A DNA stretch of 64,000 bases from Camelus bactrianus (Eukaryota > Chordata > Mammalia > Artiodactyla > Camelidae): positions 7,574,001-7,638,000 of the forward strand of contig NC_133547.1 in NCBI RefSeq assembly GCF_048773025.1. The letters are read 5' to 3'. Shown here in pieces: positions 1 through 11,232 of this stretch. A program made the position numbers and the translations under genes. Position 1 is the stretch's first letter. Every line of letters starts with the position of its first letter. Below the pieces are notes generated by a model. It did no database searches. It saw nothing but the letters and a program-made list of their open reading frames with translations, and was not told where the DNA came from.

Positions 1-139
1 CTGCCCCACCTCCACCCTGGCAGGCAGCCTCCCCTGTGAATGTTCCATTTGGCCTCCAAAGTTGCTCTTAAACCAGAGCTCTCCTCCCCTCTCTTGAGGT
101 TCTGTCCTGATCCAGGCTCCTCCTGGTCCCCAGTCTCCT

Positions 140-680
140 CCCAGGTCTCAGCACTGGGTCTCACTGCCCTGGAATCTACCCTCCAGAAGGCAGCTGGAAT
201 CTGACCCTGTGCCTTCTCGGCTCTGAATCCTTCCATGGCTCCCCAGTGCCCTGGGGATCAAAGTTCCAGGCCACAGCCCTGGGTGAACTGACTCTCACCC
301 CCCTCCCCAGCCTCAGATCCAGTTACTCCTACTGTCTACACTGGGTTCAACACTGACATTTTCCCTCTTCCCTGAACTGGCCATGGTCTCATCTCCAGTC
401 CATGCACTTGCTGGTTCCACTTTCTAGAATCCCTTCCCCTCCTCATTCTCCTCATCCTCCAGTTTGCAGCTCAGCTGCCCTCTCCTCCAAGAAGCCCTCC
501 CTGATTTCCCTCTGGGCTTCCTCCACCCAGCCGTGACCATGCCGGGTTGTCACTGTCTGGGGATGGGGCTGTCTTCTCCCCTGGATTGCTTTGGTCACTG
601 CTGTGTTCCCAGCGCCACCAGCACAGAGCCAGGCACAGCAGGAGCAATTTCTTAGAGAACTAACTGATGAGCTGACGTCA
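140..680 (+). repeat. L2 LINE 3'-end fragment (EHD2 intron)
   Basis: It contains L2 hallmarks: ctcctccaagaagccctccctga, then a tail resembling cccagcgcc...gagccaggcacagcaggagc. This is an ancient, divergent fragment. It accounts for most of the intron left of exon 3; bases 1-140 and 680-781 show nothing further. Confidence 0.6.
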
Positions 681-781
681 GTGACCAGCAGCCACGTAGA
701 GAAGGATCAGAGGAAAGACAAGAGCCGGCCCTCCCTGCCTGTCCCCCGTGACTGCTCAGCCAGCCCCCCATTAGCGCTCAC

Positions 782-1194
782 CCGCACCAGCCGGGCCCTC
801 TTCACCAGGTCATTGAGCTTGCGCAAGGCGGCGTGGCGTGGCAGGCCCTGGATGTCGCGGAAGAGGTCTTGCTCCTCCAGCTCAAAGAGCCGCCGGTTGT
901 CGGGCACCAGGAGGGGCTGGGACCAGAAGGAGCCGATGTAGACGCGCAGCACCTCGGGCGTGCCCACCACCTTGCCCAGCGCCCACATGAGCGCCCCGTA
1001 GACGCGCATCAGCTGCTGCGTCTCCACCATGTCGGCCTTGTTGAGCACCACGCGGATCTTGTCCTCGTGGCCTCTCAGGGCGTTGATGGCCTCCGAGAAC
1101 TCGTCGGAGATCTCCAGCTTGTGAGCATCGAAGAGCAGGATGATGAGGTCCACCCGCTCAGCGAACCAGCGCAGCACGGCTGGGAAGTCATAGC
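782..1194 (-). CDS. EHD2: EHD2 coding exon 3 (residues 168-305)
   Basis: The acceptor AG is at 1196-1195 and the donor GT at 781-780 (cgg|gtgagc). The exon opens with the last two bases of Gly168 and reads [18 protein letters not shown] onward to LVKRARLVR. It carries NKAD (residues 219-222), the base-specificity motif. It ends in phase 0, and the next EHD2 exon should begin with Val306. Reading past the donor into the intron gives unrelated residues, which supports this boundary. Confidence 0.96.
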
Positions 1195-4100
1195 CTGGGG
1201 GGAAGGGAGGGGGTAACAAGGATGCCAGGGGCAGAGGTCAGCCCCAGAGCCTCCAGTCATTCGGACACAACCATGGGTTTGGACTTACATTGGGCTGTAC
1301 AGATGTTCAGGTTGTTAACTATCCAAATTTGTGTCTATGGGAAACAGCCAAGGTCCCAAGGGTGACCCCACAGCTCTGGTCCAACCAGCCCTCAGAATTT
1401 CCCCCATCACTCTGGCTCCAGTTGCTCAGGCCATCTGACTACAGGGGGAAATCACCCCTCCCCCATTTCATTCATTCATTAGGCAGACATTAGCAGCATG
1501 CACTGGTCAGGATGCAGGGGTTAGCAAAACACTGAAGTGTTTCCTACTACACTCCCTGTGGTTCTATGTACCCCAGGCCCCCAAAGGGCCTCCCCAGGAC
1601 CTGTCAGATCACCCCACCGACCAGCAACTAAAGAGTTCACCCAGGCCCTTGCCACAGCAGATGTGAAAAATTTTCAGTTTGTTAACAATATTGACCGAGA
1701 GTCTTCTGTATGCCAGGCCCTGTCCTGGGCACTGGGGATGCTACAGAAAACACACAGACAAGGTCCTTGCCTTTCTGGAGCATAACAGCTGGCTCCTGAG
1801 TTCATTCATTCATTCCTCTCACCATTCATTTCCTCATTCACTTATTCATTCACACAGTCCACTCTTTTGCCTGTTCCCTCATTCATTCAGCATCAAGCGA
1901 TGCTCGGGAGAGCAGAGAGAAGCAGTTGAGACCCCCTGACTTGGCAGTCAGGAAAACCTGGGTTTGAATTCCAGCTCTGCCCCCATCAGTTAGGTGACCT
2001 TAAGCAAGCAGGTAACCTCTCTGAACCTCTGTTTCCTCTTCGGTAAAATGGAAATCCTAATAGGATCTACCTCAGAGGACTGTATGAACGTTAAAAGAAC
2101 ATAAATAGGCTAATATATATAAAGAGCTTAAGACAGTGTCTGGCACTGAACTACACACTTAAAATGAGTAACTTTAGGCATGTAAATTATACCACAATAA
2201 AACTGTTAAAAAAAAAATAATAAAAGCAGTGCTGGGCTCATGGTAAGCACTCAACAAGTATTACTCACGATGCCTGCAAGACATCATGGGGAAGTCATCC
2301 AGGAGCCATCCCCAAAGTCGCCTGCTCTGTGCGGAGGACACAGTGGCTGAGACAGCTCCAATTCTGTCTTAACTTCGCTCCCAGTCCAGAGGTCAGACTG
2401 GGATGGGAAAACCCAGGGAGCTGCAGGAGCCCAGACGGAGGTGCCTGATCCAGCCTGGGAGGTCAGGGAGGGCTTCCAGGAGGAGGGAACAGAGTGACAA
2501 CCTGGGGGATGAGGAGTTAACTGACAGAACAGAAACCCATCGCTGATTCACTTGATGTCAACTCCCGCTCTCCCTGAATCAACTCACTGAATCTTCAAAA
2601 CAACCCCAGGAGACAGACACTCTATGACCGCCATTTTCCAAAATGGGGAACAGAGACAGAGAGGTTAAGGAATTTACTCCTTATACAGCTAGGAGGCAAC
2701 AGAGCAGCAGCCCTATGGGCCTCCACGCTCCACTAGGGAGCTTGTACTGGGCCCATCCTGTCAGGGAGGAAGCAGTCTCCTGCAGCCACTGGGGACTGGA
2801 CTGGACAGGGCGGGGGTGATGACATTGTTTTGGGGGGAGGAAGGGCCAGGTCACCATAAGGACAGCAACTGGGGCCCCTCCTCCCTCCCCAATGTCTACA
2901 CAAACACACACACCAGCCTAGATTTGGAAAGTGTGTCTCATGTAGGGAGGGAAGATGGGAGGGAGGTTGAGTCGGCGTGGGAATGCAAGACGTGGCACCT
3001 GGGGTGCACAAACACGGCACTCACACAGGAAAAACAGTTGTCCTGAGCGCTTCCATAGCACTCACTGTGCGCCACACAGTTCTAACTCCACGCGTTTGAC
3101 ACTTAATTTTAACCCTCAGGGCAAAGTCTGAGGCTGATGCTATTATACTTCCATTTTATATATGAGAAAACTGAGGCACGGAGAGGTTAAGTGGCTTGGT
3201 CAAGGTCCCACAGCTTCAAAGTAGTAGAGCCCAGATATGAGCCCCGCCAGGGGGCTCCACTATGCTACAATCACACACGTGTGTGCACACATATTCCAGA
3301 CACACGCTCCACCAATGCACACATGCATCCACACATACACTCATGCACTCAGTAGCACACACCTGGATGCAATCATACCCACACACTATAAGATGCAGAT
3401 TTCCAAACACGCCTTACTCACAATCTGGGACCTACACAAATATTTGTGGTCACAAAATTGCAAAGACAACGTGAAACACAAAGTAACAGGCAGCAGCTAA
3501 CGCACACAAGCCCGTGCACATCTGCACACCCATCATGTTACAGAGACACAATCATATACACTCCTGCACACACACACAACCTCACTTGTACACACAAGCA
3601 CACAACTGTATACAAAGACATAACCACACACAATCCAACAAAATCCCCTCCATCCCATACAGTCCTCCGTGGCCACACAGTTACAACCACACGCACAGCC
3701 CTGACACACAGACACACCACCTCAGAGTCACAGCCACAGTTGTACACTTTCCCAGACACATGCCAAATTATCCACACGGTTACACAAAACTTCCCTTGCA
3801 CAATGCACTCACACACACGTTCCACAATACAATCGCATACGGAGACACCATTAGTCACGGTCACACACAGTCCCACAAAGTCCCCAGCGGTCCTGCAGAG
3901 CCACACAGAGTCACACCCAGCCAGAATCACGGGCACGGACTCCCAGACACACACATATACACATCCTCACAGACAGACAGACAGGCAGACAGACAGACGC
4001 TCCTTCTCTTCTTCTCCCCCCACTGCCAGGGAAGGAGACCCCGTTCTCTACTCTCTCCCACTTCCCACAGCCTTTGGGTCCCCCACCCGGCAGCCCAGCC

Positions 4101-6070
4101 CTGGCTTGGAGGCCCTGCTCCCTCCGGCTGTCCCAGGCCTGGCCCCCGGGGCGGGCTCCCCAGGAACTCCCCGCCCGCTGCTCCCGCGTCGGGCTGGCGG
4201 CGGGGCGGGGGTCGGGGGGTGGGGGCACCCCCATCGCCCGTGCAGCTGCCTCCAGCCTTTCTCCCCGGGGGACGTGCGCTCCGGGGCGGTGGCCAGGGAC
4301 ACCGGAACCCTCCGCGCCCCCGCCCCGCAGCCCAGCCTCCTTGCCGTCGCCTCCCAGTCCCCTCTGCCCCACTCTGCAGCCTCCTTTGCCCCAGTTTCTG
4401 GCCTCCGAGGCGGCGCGGGGCGGCGGGGACCGAAATGCTGGGGGGTGGGGGAGGGGGAAGGGGCGCAGACTCCGGGCCCGGCCGGGCAGGGGTGGGGGCT
4501 GGGCTTGCTCGGAGGCCCCCGCAGGAATTCACCCCCCGCCGCTCCCCCTGCACAGCTGTTTATAAATTCCAGGCCCGGCCTTGGCCCCCGCCCAGATTAC
4601 CCCTCCCCGGCCCTTCTCAGCCCCATCTGTGGCCCAGACGCGAAGCCAGGAGCTCACACCGACCCAGGGCCTCCCCGCCCGGCTCCGCCTCCTCTCCGCG
4701 TCTCCCGTCTCTCCGCACGGCTGCCTCACCCTCTGAATCTCTCTCCGTCCCTGACTTTGTGTATCTCTCTCGGTCTCTCTGGATCTCTCCCTCTCCATCT
4801 CCAGACCCGCCCGGACATGCAGCTGCAGCCTGTTCACATGCGCTCACCCGCTGGCCTCCCCCACCCACAGACCTGCGCCAAGGTGGAGGAACCGCAGCCT
4901 TCGGCCAGCCCCCTTCTGCTACCCAGCTAGCTCAGGGTCGGCTGACCCAGGCTCAAGTTCTAGCAGAGACCCTGGGCCCTTCCTCCCTTGGACCCCGGAG
5001 TCCCCACACTCAGCCCCCTCCTCCCTCAGACCCAGGGATCCGGGCCTCACTCACCGCGGCTCACTCTCTGTTTGGCACCCGACAGGATGCCTGGGGTGTC
5101 GATGATACTAATGCTCTCCAGGACCTGATTGGGGAGGTGGGCGCACATGAACCTGGGGTAGAGGGAAGGTCAGGGGTCAATGCAGGGAGGGGCAGGAGGA
5201 GAGGACACTTAAGAAGGGAGACCAGAGGAGAATCGGGCTCAGAGATGGGAAAAATCTTGAAAGAGAACCGGAAGATCAGGGCAGAGATTAACAACTATAA
5301 AAAATAATCAGAGCTGATGTTTACTTGGCACTTACTTTGTGCCAGGTGCTGTTCTAAGGACTTTGTATATATTAATTCATTTAGTCCTCGCAACAACCCT
5401 ACAGAGTAAGGACTATGGTTATCCCCATTATCCAGATGAGGATAAGAGGAACAGAAAGGTTAAGTCATTTGCCCAAGTCCACCCAGCTAGATGGGAGTTG
5501 AACCCAGGCTCCACTGGCTTAACTGCTCCCCTGGAGAAGGCAGGAAGAGGAAGGATCCCATAGAGAGAAAGGAACTGGGGCTGAAAAGGAGAGAAACACA
5601 GGCAGGGATGGGACAGAGAGGGGGGCCAGGGACAGGAAGATGCATTCCTGGCTCTCGGCTGCACACCTGTTGAGGAAGGTGTTCCCAAAGGGGTTGAGTT
5701 TGCGGAAGGGCTTGTCCGGGTCAACGACGAGGGCGTTGCCAGGCACCGTGCCCTCAGTGTCACCATGCATGACGGCCACGAAGCAGTCGGTGGTGGGCTC
5801 GGGTCCCACGCGGGAGCCGGGCACCTCCTGCTCCAGGAGGTACTGGATGAAGCTGGTCTTGCCCGTGCTGTACTGGCCAGCCACCAGCACCATGGGTTTG
5901 CCGTCGAAGTCGGCATCCTCCAGGGCTGGTGAATGGAAGGCCCCGAAGCGGTAGTGCTCCTCTAGAGGCAGCAGCTTGGTGCGGTACAGCTCCTTGAGTG
6001 CCGAGGTCACCGTGCGGATGGCCTCGGGCTGCTGGCCCCGAGCTCCTCCCCGCTTCAGCCAGCTGAACAT
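782..6070 (-). CDS. EHD2: EHD2, EH-domain-containing protein 2 (N-terminal 305 residues; gene continues off the left edge)
   Basis: Three coding exons on the minus strand (6070-5667, 5152-5055, 1194-782) join in frame to 915 nt, giving residues 1-305 of a protein of about 543 residues. Visible motifs are the P-loop GQYSTGKT (residues 65-72), DTPG (153-156) and NKAD (219-222), the G1, G3 and G4 elements of the dynamin-like fold. The N-terminus MFSWLKRGG is characteristic of EHD2. The start has a good context (gccaccATG). EHD proteins bind ATP, oligomerise on curved membranes and, for EHD2, sit at the neck of caveolae and limit their mobility; that is family knowledge. The C-terminal helical part and the EH domain that binds NPF motifs would be in exons left of position 1. 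All splice sites seen are GT-AG and no lesion is present. The nearest gene is BICRA, upstream on the same strand. Confidence 0.97.
1925..2275 (+). repeat. MIR SINE copy, interrupted by AT-rich sequence
   Basis: It contains the core ctgggtttgaattccagctc and gtgacctt...aacctctctgaacctctgtttcctc, with the tail cactcaacaagtatta near 2260. It lies in EHD2 intron 3. The preceding 1500-1890 segment has a tattered LINE-like tail and a TTCA/CATT-rich run. Confidence 0.7.
2560..2710 (-). repeat. MIR SINE fragment
   Basis: The reversed MIR core is seen: gaatcttcaaaacaacccc, ccattttccaaaatggggaa and agagaggttaaggaa. Old fragment in EHD2 intron 3. Confidence 0.6.
3050..3245 (-). repeat. MIR SINE copy
   Basis: Reversed MIR with ccattttatatatgagaaaa, ctgaggcacggagaggttaa and gtcaaggtcccacagct. 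It ends at the start of the CA-rich tract. Confidence 0.7.
3245..4000. repeat. Degenerate CA-rich tandem tract ending in a CAGA microsatellite
   Basis: This is imperfect ACAC/CACA repetition over about 720 bases, ending in an (AGAC)n array at about 3969-3998. The low stop-codon density of this composition creates long spurious plus-strand reading frames. No gene is supported here. Confidence 0.8.
3990..4760. promoter_or_regulatory. CpG-rich island inside EHD2 intron 3
   Basis: This GC-rich, CpG-dense block lies between EHD2 coding exons 2 and 3, far from the canonical promoter. It contains GC boxes (ggcggggcggggg near 4197-4209) and a TATA-like TTTATAAA at about 4559-4566, which reads the same on both strands. 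It could be an internal alternative promoter or an enhancer. No associated exon is evident. Confidence 0.45.
5055..5152 (-). CDS. EHD2: EHD2 coding exon 2 (residues 135-168)
   Basis: This 98-nt exon is too short to stand out as an ORF. It was placed by the acceptor ctaccccag at 5154-5153 and the donor g|gtgagt at 5054-5053. It encodes [18 protein letters not shown] followed by [14 protein letters not shown], including the switch-II DTPG motif. It joins the exons on both sides in frame. Confidence 0.95.
5300..5515 (-). repeat. MIR SINE copy (EHD2 intron 2)
   Basis: Near full-length reversed MIR: cttactttgtgccaggtgct through ccccattatccagatgagg to gttgaacccaggctcc. Confidence 0.8.
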
Positions 6071-6129
6071 GGTGGCTGCACACTGCCCGCTGGCTCGCTG
6101 ATGGAGATGCACAAGGTGGGGAGAGCTAC
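5667..6129 (-). CDS. EHD2: EHD2 coding exon 1 with start codon (residues 1-135) and part of the 5' UTR
   Basis: The acceptor is ctcccgcag at 6131-6130. The start codon is at 6070-6068 and the donor ag|gtgtgc at 5666-5665. The 59 nt before the ATG are 5' UTR. The coding part gives [16 protein letters not shown] through NTFLNR and includes the nucleotide-binding P-loop. Translation past the donor loses similarity at once, which fixes the exon end. Confidence 0.96.
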
Positions 6130-6794
6130 CTGCGGGAGGAGAGGGTGTTGACAGAGGACTGCCTGGAGAAGGAGGTGGGAATGCGTAGTGGGGGAGGAGC
6201 CTCTGAGAGCAGTGATGGAGGATGGCAGGAGGTGAGGGCTGAAGGAGGAAAAAGGTGATTATTCCAGCCGAAAGAAGAGAAAGAGAGTGACAGTGGAATG
6301 ACTGAACAAGGAGAATTGATGGTGGACGATCAAGAGATAAACAAATGGAAGGATGCAGCAGCCAATGCAAAGAAATATAATTCCTTCATCTTTTTCTATC
6401 TCCTTCCCCACCCCTTCCATTATTTCACACATTTTCACTGAAATCACATCATGTGTCAGATAGACCAAAGACCAGTCCCCATACACTCAGAGCCTCCAGT
6501 GAGGCGAGAACCTGGGCACTGAGCAGTCAGTGATGCCTGGCAAGTGCCGGGGAGTGGATTTGTAGGCACCAGAGCAGGACAGGATGAACCAACCACAGGA
6601 TCGGGAAAGCTCTGTCTTGGCTGACTTTTGAGCTGCTCCCTAAAGAGCGAGCAGGACAAGGGCATTTAGGAAGAGGATGCTGTGTGTCATGGCTTGGAGT
6701 GATGAAATGGATGGACAGAGTGGCTGGACACATGGACACAAGGATGAGGAATGAAAACTGAGGCTGAACGACTGCTCTTGGCCCCCCAGATCAT

Positions 6795-7020
6795 GATATT
6801 ATCACAAGAATAATAACATTTATGATCACTGCATGCCAGACACGGCTCTAACTCACTGAATCTTCACAACCGCCTTGTAAGGTAGGGCTATTATTTTCCT
6901 TACTTTTCTGACAAGGAAATGGAGGTTCAGGGAGATAACCACAACTTGCCCAAGGTCACTTTGCTAGAGAGTGCTCAAGGTGGGACTCCAGGCAACATGA
7001 TCTCAGAGCCTGCACTCCTA
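6795..7020 (-). repeat. MIR SINE copy (EHD2 intron 1)
   Basis: Reversed MIR: tcactgcatgccagacacgg, then ctgacaaggaaatggaggtt and cttgcccaaggtcacttt. The rest of intron 1 (6130-6790 and 7025-7965) shows no gene or repeat that I can name. Confidence 0.7.
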
Positions 7021-8059
7021 TTGTGGGTCTAGGGAGTTAGGGAGAGAAAAAATTAGGGACCTAGCGGCAACGAGCACCCGCGGCATTCAGACTGTGTTCT
7101 CTAGATTCCTGTACTACTCTTTCATTCTCTATAGGATCTGTAGTGATGTCCCTTTTGTCACTCCTGGTTTCAGTCATTTGTGCCTTTGCTTTCTTTCCTT
7201 TCTTCCCCCTTGATCAGTCTAAGCAGATGCTTATAATTTTAACGATCTTTTCACAGAAACAACTTTGGCCAGACTGAAGTCACTAAACACTTTTTTACTA
7301 AAAGAAACTGAGACTTCTTGGAGAAATGGCTGACTCCAGGGCTGAGGCAGGGAAAGAACAAGTGAACTTGGATTAGATAGTGGGGAAGTGCTCAAACATG
7401 GATGGAGCATGTCATGGGGACACAGATCCAGCTGGACAGGATTCCCACTAGGAGATGGGACAATTTGAGCATCAGAAATACTGCAAACCAAATATGTTAA
7501 AATCCACAAAATCATAATGATACTTTTTAAAAAGGGAAAAGAATTCGGGGAAGTTGCTAGAGAGGTCAAGGAGAGGCAGGAGCCAGGACCTGGGATGTTG
7601 GCAGAGGGAGGGGGCCCTGGGCGGTGTCCTATGCAGGGAGGGACCTGAGGGACATCTTGGGGAGGACGCTTGAGGATGGCTGGACAGGCATGGTGTTGGT
7701 GAGGGAGGAGAGGCGCTCTTGGGTGGGAGGAGGGAACCAACTAGTCCAGAAGTGGATGAGGGCGGCAGAGGGAGACCCCAAGGAGGGGATCTCCTCTGGT
7801 TAAGAGGATGGGGGAGTGGAAGAGACTGGAAGGGAGGAGGAGAGTGAGGGACACTGTTACAGGCTGGAAGGGGCTGGGGGTGGTGGAGGAGACAGGTGGT
7901 TTGGGAAGGGACTGGGGACACCGGGGAGACCGTGACACACTGACTGCGGTGTGGACCGACGGTCTTTGGGGAGCAGGGGAATAATCGACAGCCAGAGCAT
8001 GCTCGGGGTTTCCGCGGGCGGAAGTGGGGAGGCGACAGCTGCGGTCGGGGGCCACTCAC

Positions 8060-8165
8060 CGATGGGGAGCGCAGGCGGCTGGACCCGGCGGGCGAGCTGG
8101 GCGGGGGTCCCGCGGGGATCCGAGGCGCCCGCAGAGCGGCCTGTGCTCACGGTCCCGTCCGGAGC
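8060..8165 (-). other. EHD2: EHD2 noncoding exon 1 (transcription start estimated)
   Basis: A strong donor (catcg|gtgagtgg) lies at 8059-8058 inside a CpG-rich block about 2 kb upstream of the first coding exon, where a 5' UTR exon is expected. The 3' end of the exon at 8060 is seen in the sequence. The upstream limit is a guess because no TATA box or clear initiator fixes the start site. Confidence 0.5.
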
Positions 8166-8274
8166 CGTCTGAGCCGGGTGGGGCCCGGAGCCCGGAGGAG
8201 GGAAGGGAGGGGCCGAGGGGGGCGGAGGGCGGGACGAGGCGCCCCCCTCCTCCCCAAACTGGGCGCCTTGCCTC

Positions 8275-8292
8275 TGGCGCCCTCTGGTGGGG
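8275..8292 (-). promoter_or_regulatory. CTCF-like binding motif at the EHD2 promoter
   Basis: The minus strand reads CCACCAGAGGGCGCCA, a near-perfect match to the core of the CTCF consensus (CCACCAGGGGGCGC). It lies just upstream of the EHD2 promoter with the motif pointing toward lower coordinates. Occupancy cannot be seen from sequence. Confidence 0.6.
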
Positions 8293-8439
8293 AAGGACGG
8301 GGCTTCTTTGCGAGATGGGTGAGCGCGCGGGCCTCCGGTCCCAGGTTCAAATTTCATGTCTCTCTTCTTAACATGGGAATAGTAATAATAAAACAATAAG
8401 ACCAATAACAATAACTTTAAAACTTAAGCGAGTTCGTGA

Positions 8440-8900
8440 AACTCTTCTGCTCACCACCCTCCCTGGCTCTTCTTTCAAAGTAGAAGTCAAAGCCCTCACT
8501 GCGCAAGGCTCTGCACCATCTGCCGGCTGTCTCTGCGCTCACCTCCCTCTCTCTCCTCCTCGCTTGCTCAACTCCAGCCACTCTGGCCTCCTCGCTGTTC
8601 CTCAAACAACCCTCCAGCCTCAGGGCCTTTGCACTTGCTGCTCCTGCACCTGGAACGCTGTCCCCCCAGGGACCTGAGTGGCTCCCTCCTTCCCCTCCTT
8701 CAGGTCTCTACCCAAATGTCACCTCTTCAGAGAAGCCCTCCCCGATCTCCCTGTTTTTAATGCAGCACGCACCGTCTATCCATTATCACGGCTTTATTTT
8801 CTCCACTGTCTTTATCACCACTTCACATGTTTACATCTCTCTGTTTCAGTGAAGGTCTCCCTCACAAGGACATGAGCCCCATGAGAGCAGGGATTCCAGA
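8440..8900 (+). repeat. L2 LINE 3' end
   Basis: A long L2 match: cagcctcagggcctttgcac, then caaatgtcacctcttcagag and aagccctccccgatc, with the tail catgagagcagggattcc. Ancient and without coding potential. Confidence 0.8.
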
Positions 8901-8929
8901 CTGGGTGGTTCCCTGATGTGTCTTCGTAC

Positions 8930-9100
8930 ATGTTGAATTAATCCCTAATCCTTACCAAGGGCTTCCTACCCACAGACACCGCTCTAAGCTCTTTGCACAT
9001 ATTAGCTCATTGACGTCTCAGAATATCCCTGAGAAGTAGGTGGTGTTTTTCCCATTTCACAGATGACAAAACTGAGACCCAGAGAAGTGAATGCAGAAAA
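8930..9100 (-). repeat. MIR SINE fragment
   Basis: Reversed MIR core with cgctctaagctctttgcaca and cccatttcacagatgacaaa. Confidence 0.65.
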
Positions 9101-9219
9101 CCCAGAGAGATTGTTCAGGGCTTAGCAACACGCCTGGCTCACGGCAGGTGCTTCAGAAACATCAGCTGTAATAATCCAGAGCAGTTTTTTTCTCCAGATC
9201 CTTGTACCTCACAGACTCA

Positions 9220-9650
9220 GAACATCCAAGGCCTTCAGTCAAATCCCAGCTCTACTGCTTGCCTGCTGTAGAATCCCTGGGAAGTGACTTTGCCTCTCCA
9301 AGCCTCAGCTTCCCCATCTGTAAAATGGGCCTTTGTCCTGGCTTCACAGAACCACTTCCCTTGGGTCTTTTCTCAAATAGAACCTCCTCAGTGAGCCTGA
9401 CCCTGACACCTGCACCCCTACCTCCCCGCCATGCCTCTCCCCATTCCCCACTTCCTTTCCCTTCTTAGTGCTCATCACCGTCAGTCAGAATATATCTGTG
9501 ACTAATATTTAATCTCCCCCTGCAAGTCTGTCAGCTCCTGAGGGCAGGGACTGGGGTCTCTTTTGTTCACTGTTGTCGCCCCAGTGCTTTGAACAGTGCC
9601 TGGCACACAGCAGGCGCTCATGATATATACTTAATTGATTGAATGCAATA
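9220..9650 (+). repeat. MIR fragment followed by L2 3' end
   Basis: Bases 9220-9340 carry the MIR core (ccccatctgtaaaatggg). Bases 9345-9645 carry an L2 tail (gggcagggactggggtctc, then cagtgcctggcacacagcag). Confidence 0.7.
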
Positions 9651-9779
9651 ATGTATGTGATTAGGGTAAGAAAAATGCTCTAAAATTCACTGTAAGGATG
9701 GTTGCACACCTCTGCAAATATGTTAAAAACCATTGACTTGTACACTCAAAGTGAGTGAGTCATATCACCAGCGAAATAT

Positions 9780-10012
9780 CTCAACAAAGCTGATATAGAC
9801 AGGCGTATGTATATATGATATACACAATGATAGAATATGACCATATATACTGCATAGTGGTATATATGTGTGTAATATACATGTGCAGTATTTTACATAT
9901 TATATATACTAATTATATATTATATAGATACTTTATATAAAATTTATTATAAATATATAACAAATCATATATTAATTGTATATTATATATAAATATTATA
10001 TGTATTAAATAA
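9780..10012. repeat. Very AT-rich tract with overlapping TATA-type palindromes
   Basis: This is about 230 bases of almost pure A/T built of tatata, attata and tataaat units, several self-complementary. It is intergenic between BICRA and EHD2 and carries no gene. It may have arisen from a decayed microsatellite. Confidence 0.75.
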
Positions 10013-10029
10013 AAGGTCAGGAGCTTAGT

Positions 10030-10240
10030 ACTAACCAACATTTACTGCTAGGAGCCAGGTCCTATTCTAAAAGCTTGACAAGGACCCCCTGCCCCCTAGG
10101 AGGCAAGGTCCTGCTATTATTATTTTTATCACTTATCAACCCCATTTCTCAGATGGGAAAGTTGAGGTACGGGGAAGCAGAGTCTCTCTGACCCAAGGAG
10201 TGGAAGAATGAGGATTCAAGCCCAGGCTGCTGCCCTGTTT
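10030..10240 (-). repeat. MIR SINE copy
   Basis: Reversed MIR: ccaacatttactgctaggag, then catttctcagatgggaaag. Bases 10250-10910 beyond it show no gene. Confidence 0.6.
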
Positions 10241-10911
10241 TCACGCCTACCTACTCCAGGGCTTCTCAACCTGTTGTTTCCTTGAGGGTCTTTGAACTGG
10301 GATTGGGGGCGGGTGACATCTGGATTTTTTTCACTGAAATTCAGGGTTTCCATCAACCATGCATGTGAGCTGCAAAGCACAACAGCAACAGCAGGACGTG
10401 TGTCACTGTCACAGAGGAATTGCTGATGCTGTTACCACATTGCAATTGTTTTGGAATTTCCAGTGATTGTTTACTCATCGCAGATTAGACCCACACCTAG
10501 CTCTTTCTAACCATGCGTTGATACACCAGCCTCTATTACAGAGTTGTGAATTTTTAAAAATACACTGGTAACTGTATTTCAGTATAATTGGTTCCCTTGC
10601 AATCCCAAGGGTTTTATTTTATGCATTCGAAACAGTACAATCGGGCCAGTGGATTGAAAAAGCCCTGAGTCGACACTATTCTGACGCATTAAATATGCTT
10701 TGAGTCCTTAATAACAGGGGCAGCTGTCTTATCTCGCTGTCTGCTACTCTCTGAATCCGAGAGTCTCTGAGATCTGTCCCCAGGGTCGTCCCACTTCCCT
10801 GATGCACTTGCAGCCTCTGGAGCCCCCTCCCCAAGGCAGAAGCTCAGTTTTTTTCCCCCTAGCTCCCTCCCTCCCCATCTGTCAAAACTGGGTGGAGAAA
10901 CTGACATATTC

Positions 10912-11232
10912 TACAACACAGATGAAGACATGATGCCGAAGGAAATAAGCCAGGCACAAGCAAACGAATCTCGTGATTCCACTCATAGGAGATGCTTAGG
11001 GTAGTGAAATTCACAGAGACAGAAAGTACAATGGTGATTGAGGGGGGCTGGGTGGAAGAGGAGGCATTGTTTCATGAAGACAGAGTTTCAGTTTTGCAAG
11101 GTGAAATGAGTTCTGAGGCTTGATGTTTGCACGATACAAATGTATTAATATCAATGAACTGGATACTTAGAAGTGATGTTATATACCATTTTATGTTATA
11201 GATATTTTTCCACAACTAAAAAAAGAAAAAGC
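10912..11232 (+). repeat. L1M-type LINE-1 3' end
   Basis: It shows the ORF2 end and 3' UTR pattern: aataagccaggcacaagcaa, ttcacagagacagaaagtac, then an A-rich tail (actaaaaaaagaaaaa). Old copy in the intergenic region. Confidence 0.75.

Larger units (their letters stand above)
7970..8300 (-). promoter_or_regulatory. EHD2: CpG-island promoter of EHD2
   Basis: This segment is GC-rich with dense CpG and several GC boxes, for example gggcggagggcgggac near 8219-8234, which is Sp1-type. It has no convincing TATA box, as is usual for island promoters. It covers the inferred EHD2 exon 1 donor, and a strong CTCF-like motif lies at its upstream edge. Promoter function is inferred from position and composition. 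Confidence 0.6.

Noticed and set aside
4558-4568. TATA box for a plus-strand gene in EHD2 intron 3
   Set aside because: The sequence is palindromic, and no downstream exon with coding potential could be supported on either strand. It is kept only as part of the CpG-island observation.
3446-5307. Two overlapping long plus-strand frames (494 and 597 codons) antisense to EHD2
   Set aside because: They run through a CA/CAGA repeat tract and a CpG island, have low-complexity composition in both frames, and overlap EHD2 exon 2 in antisense. No splice, start or family support was seen, so they are explained by composition.
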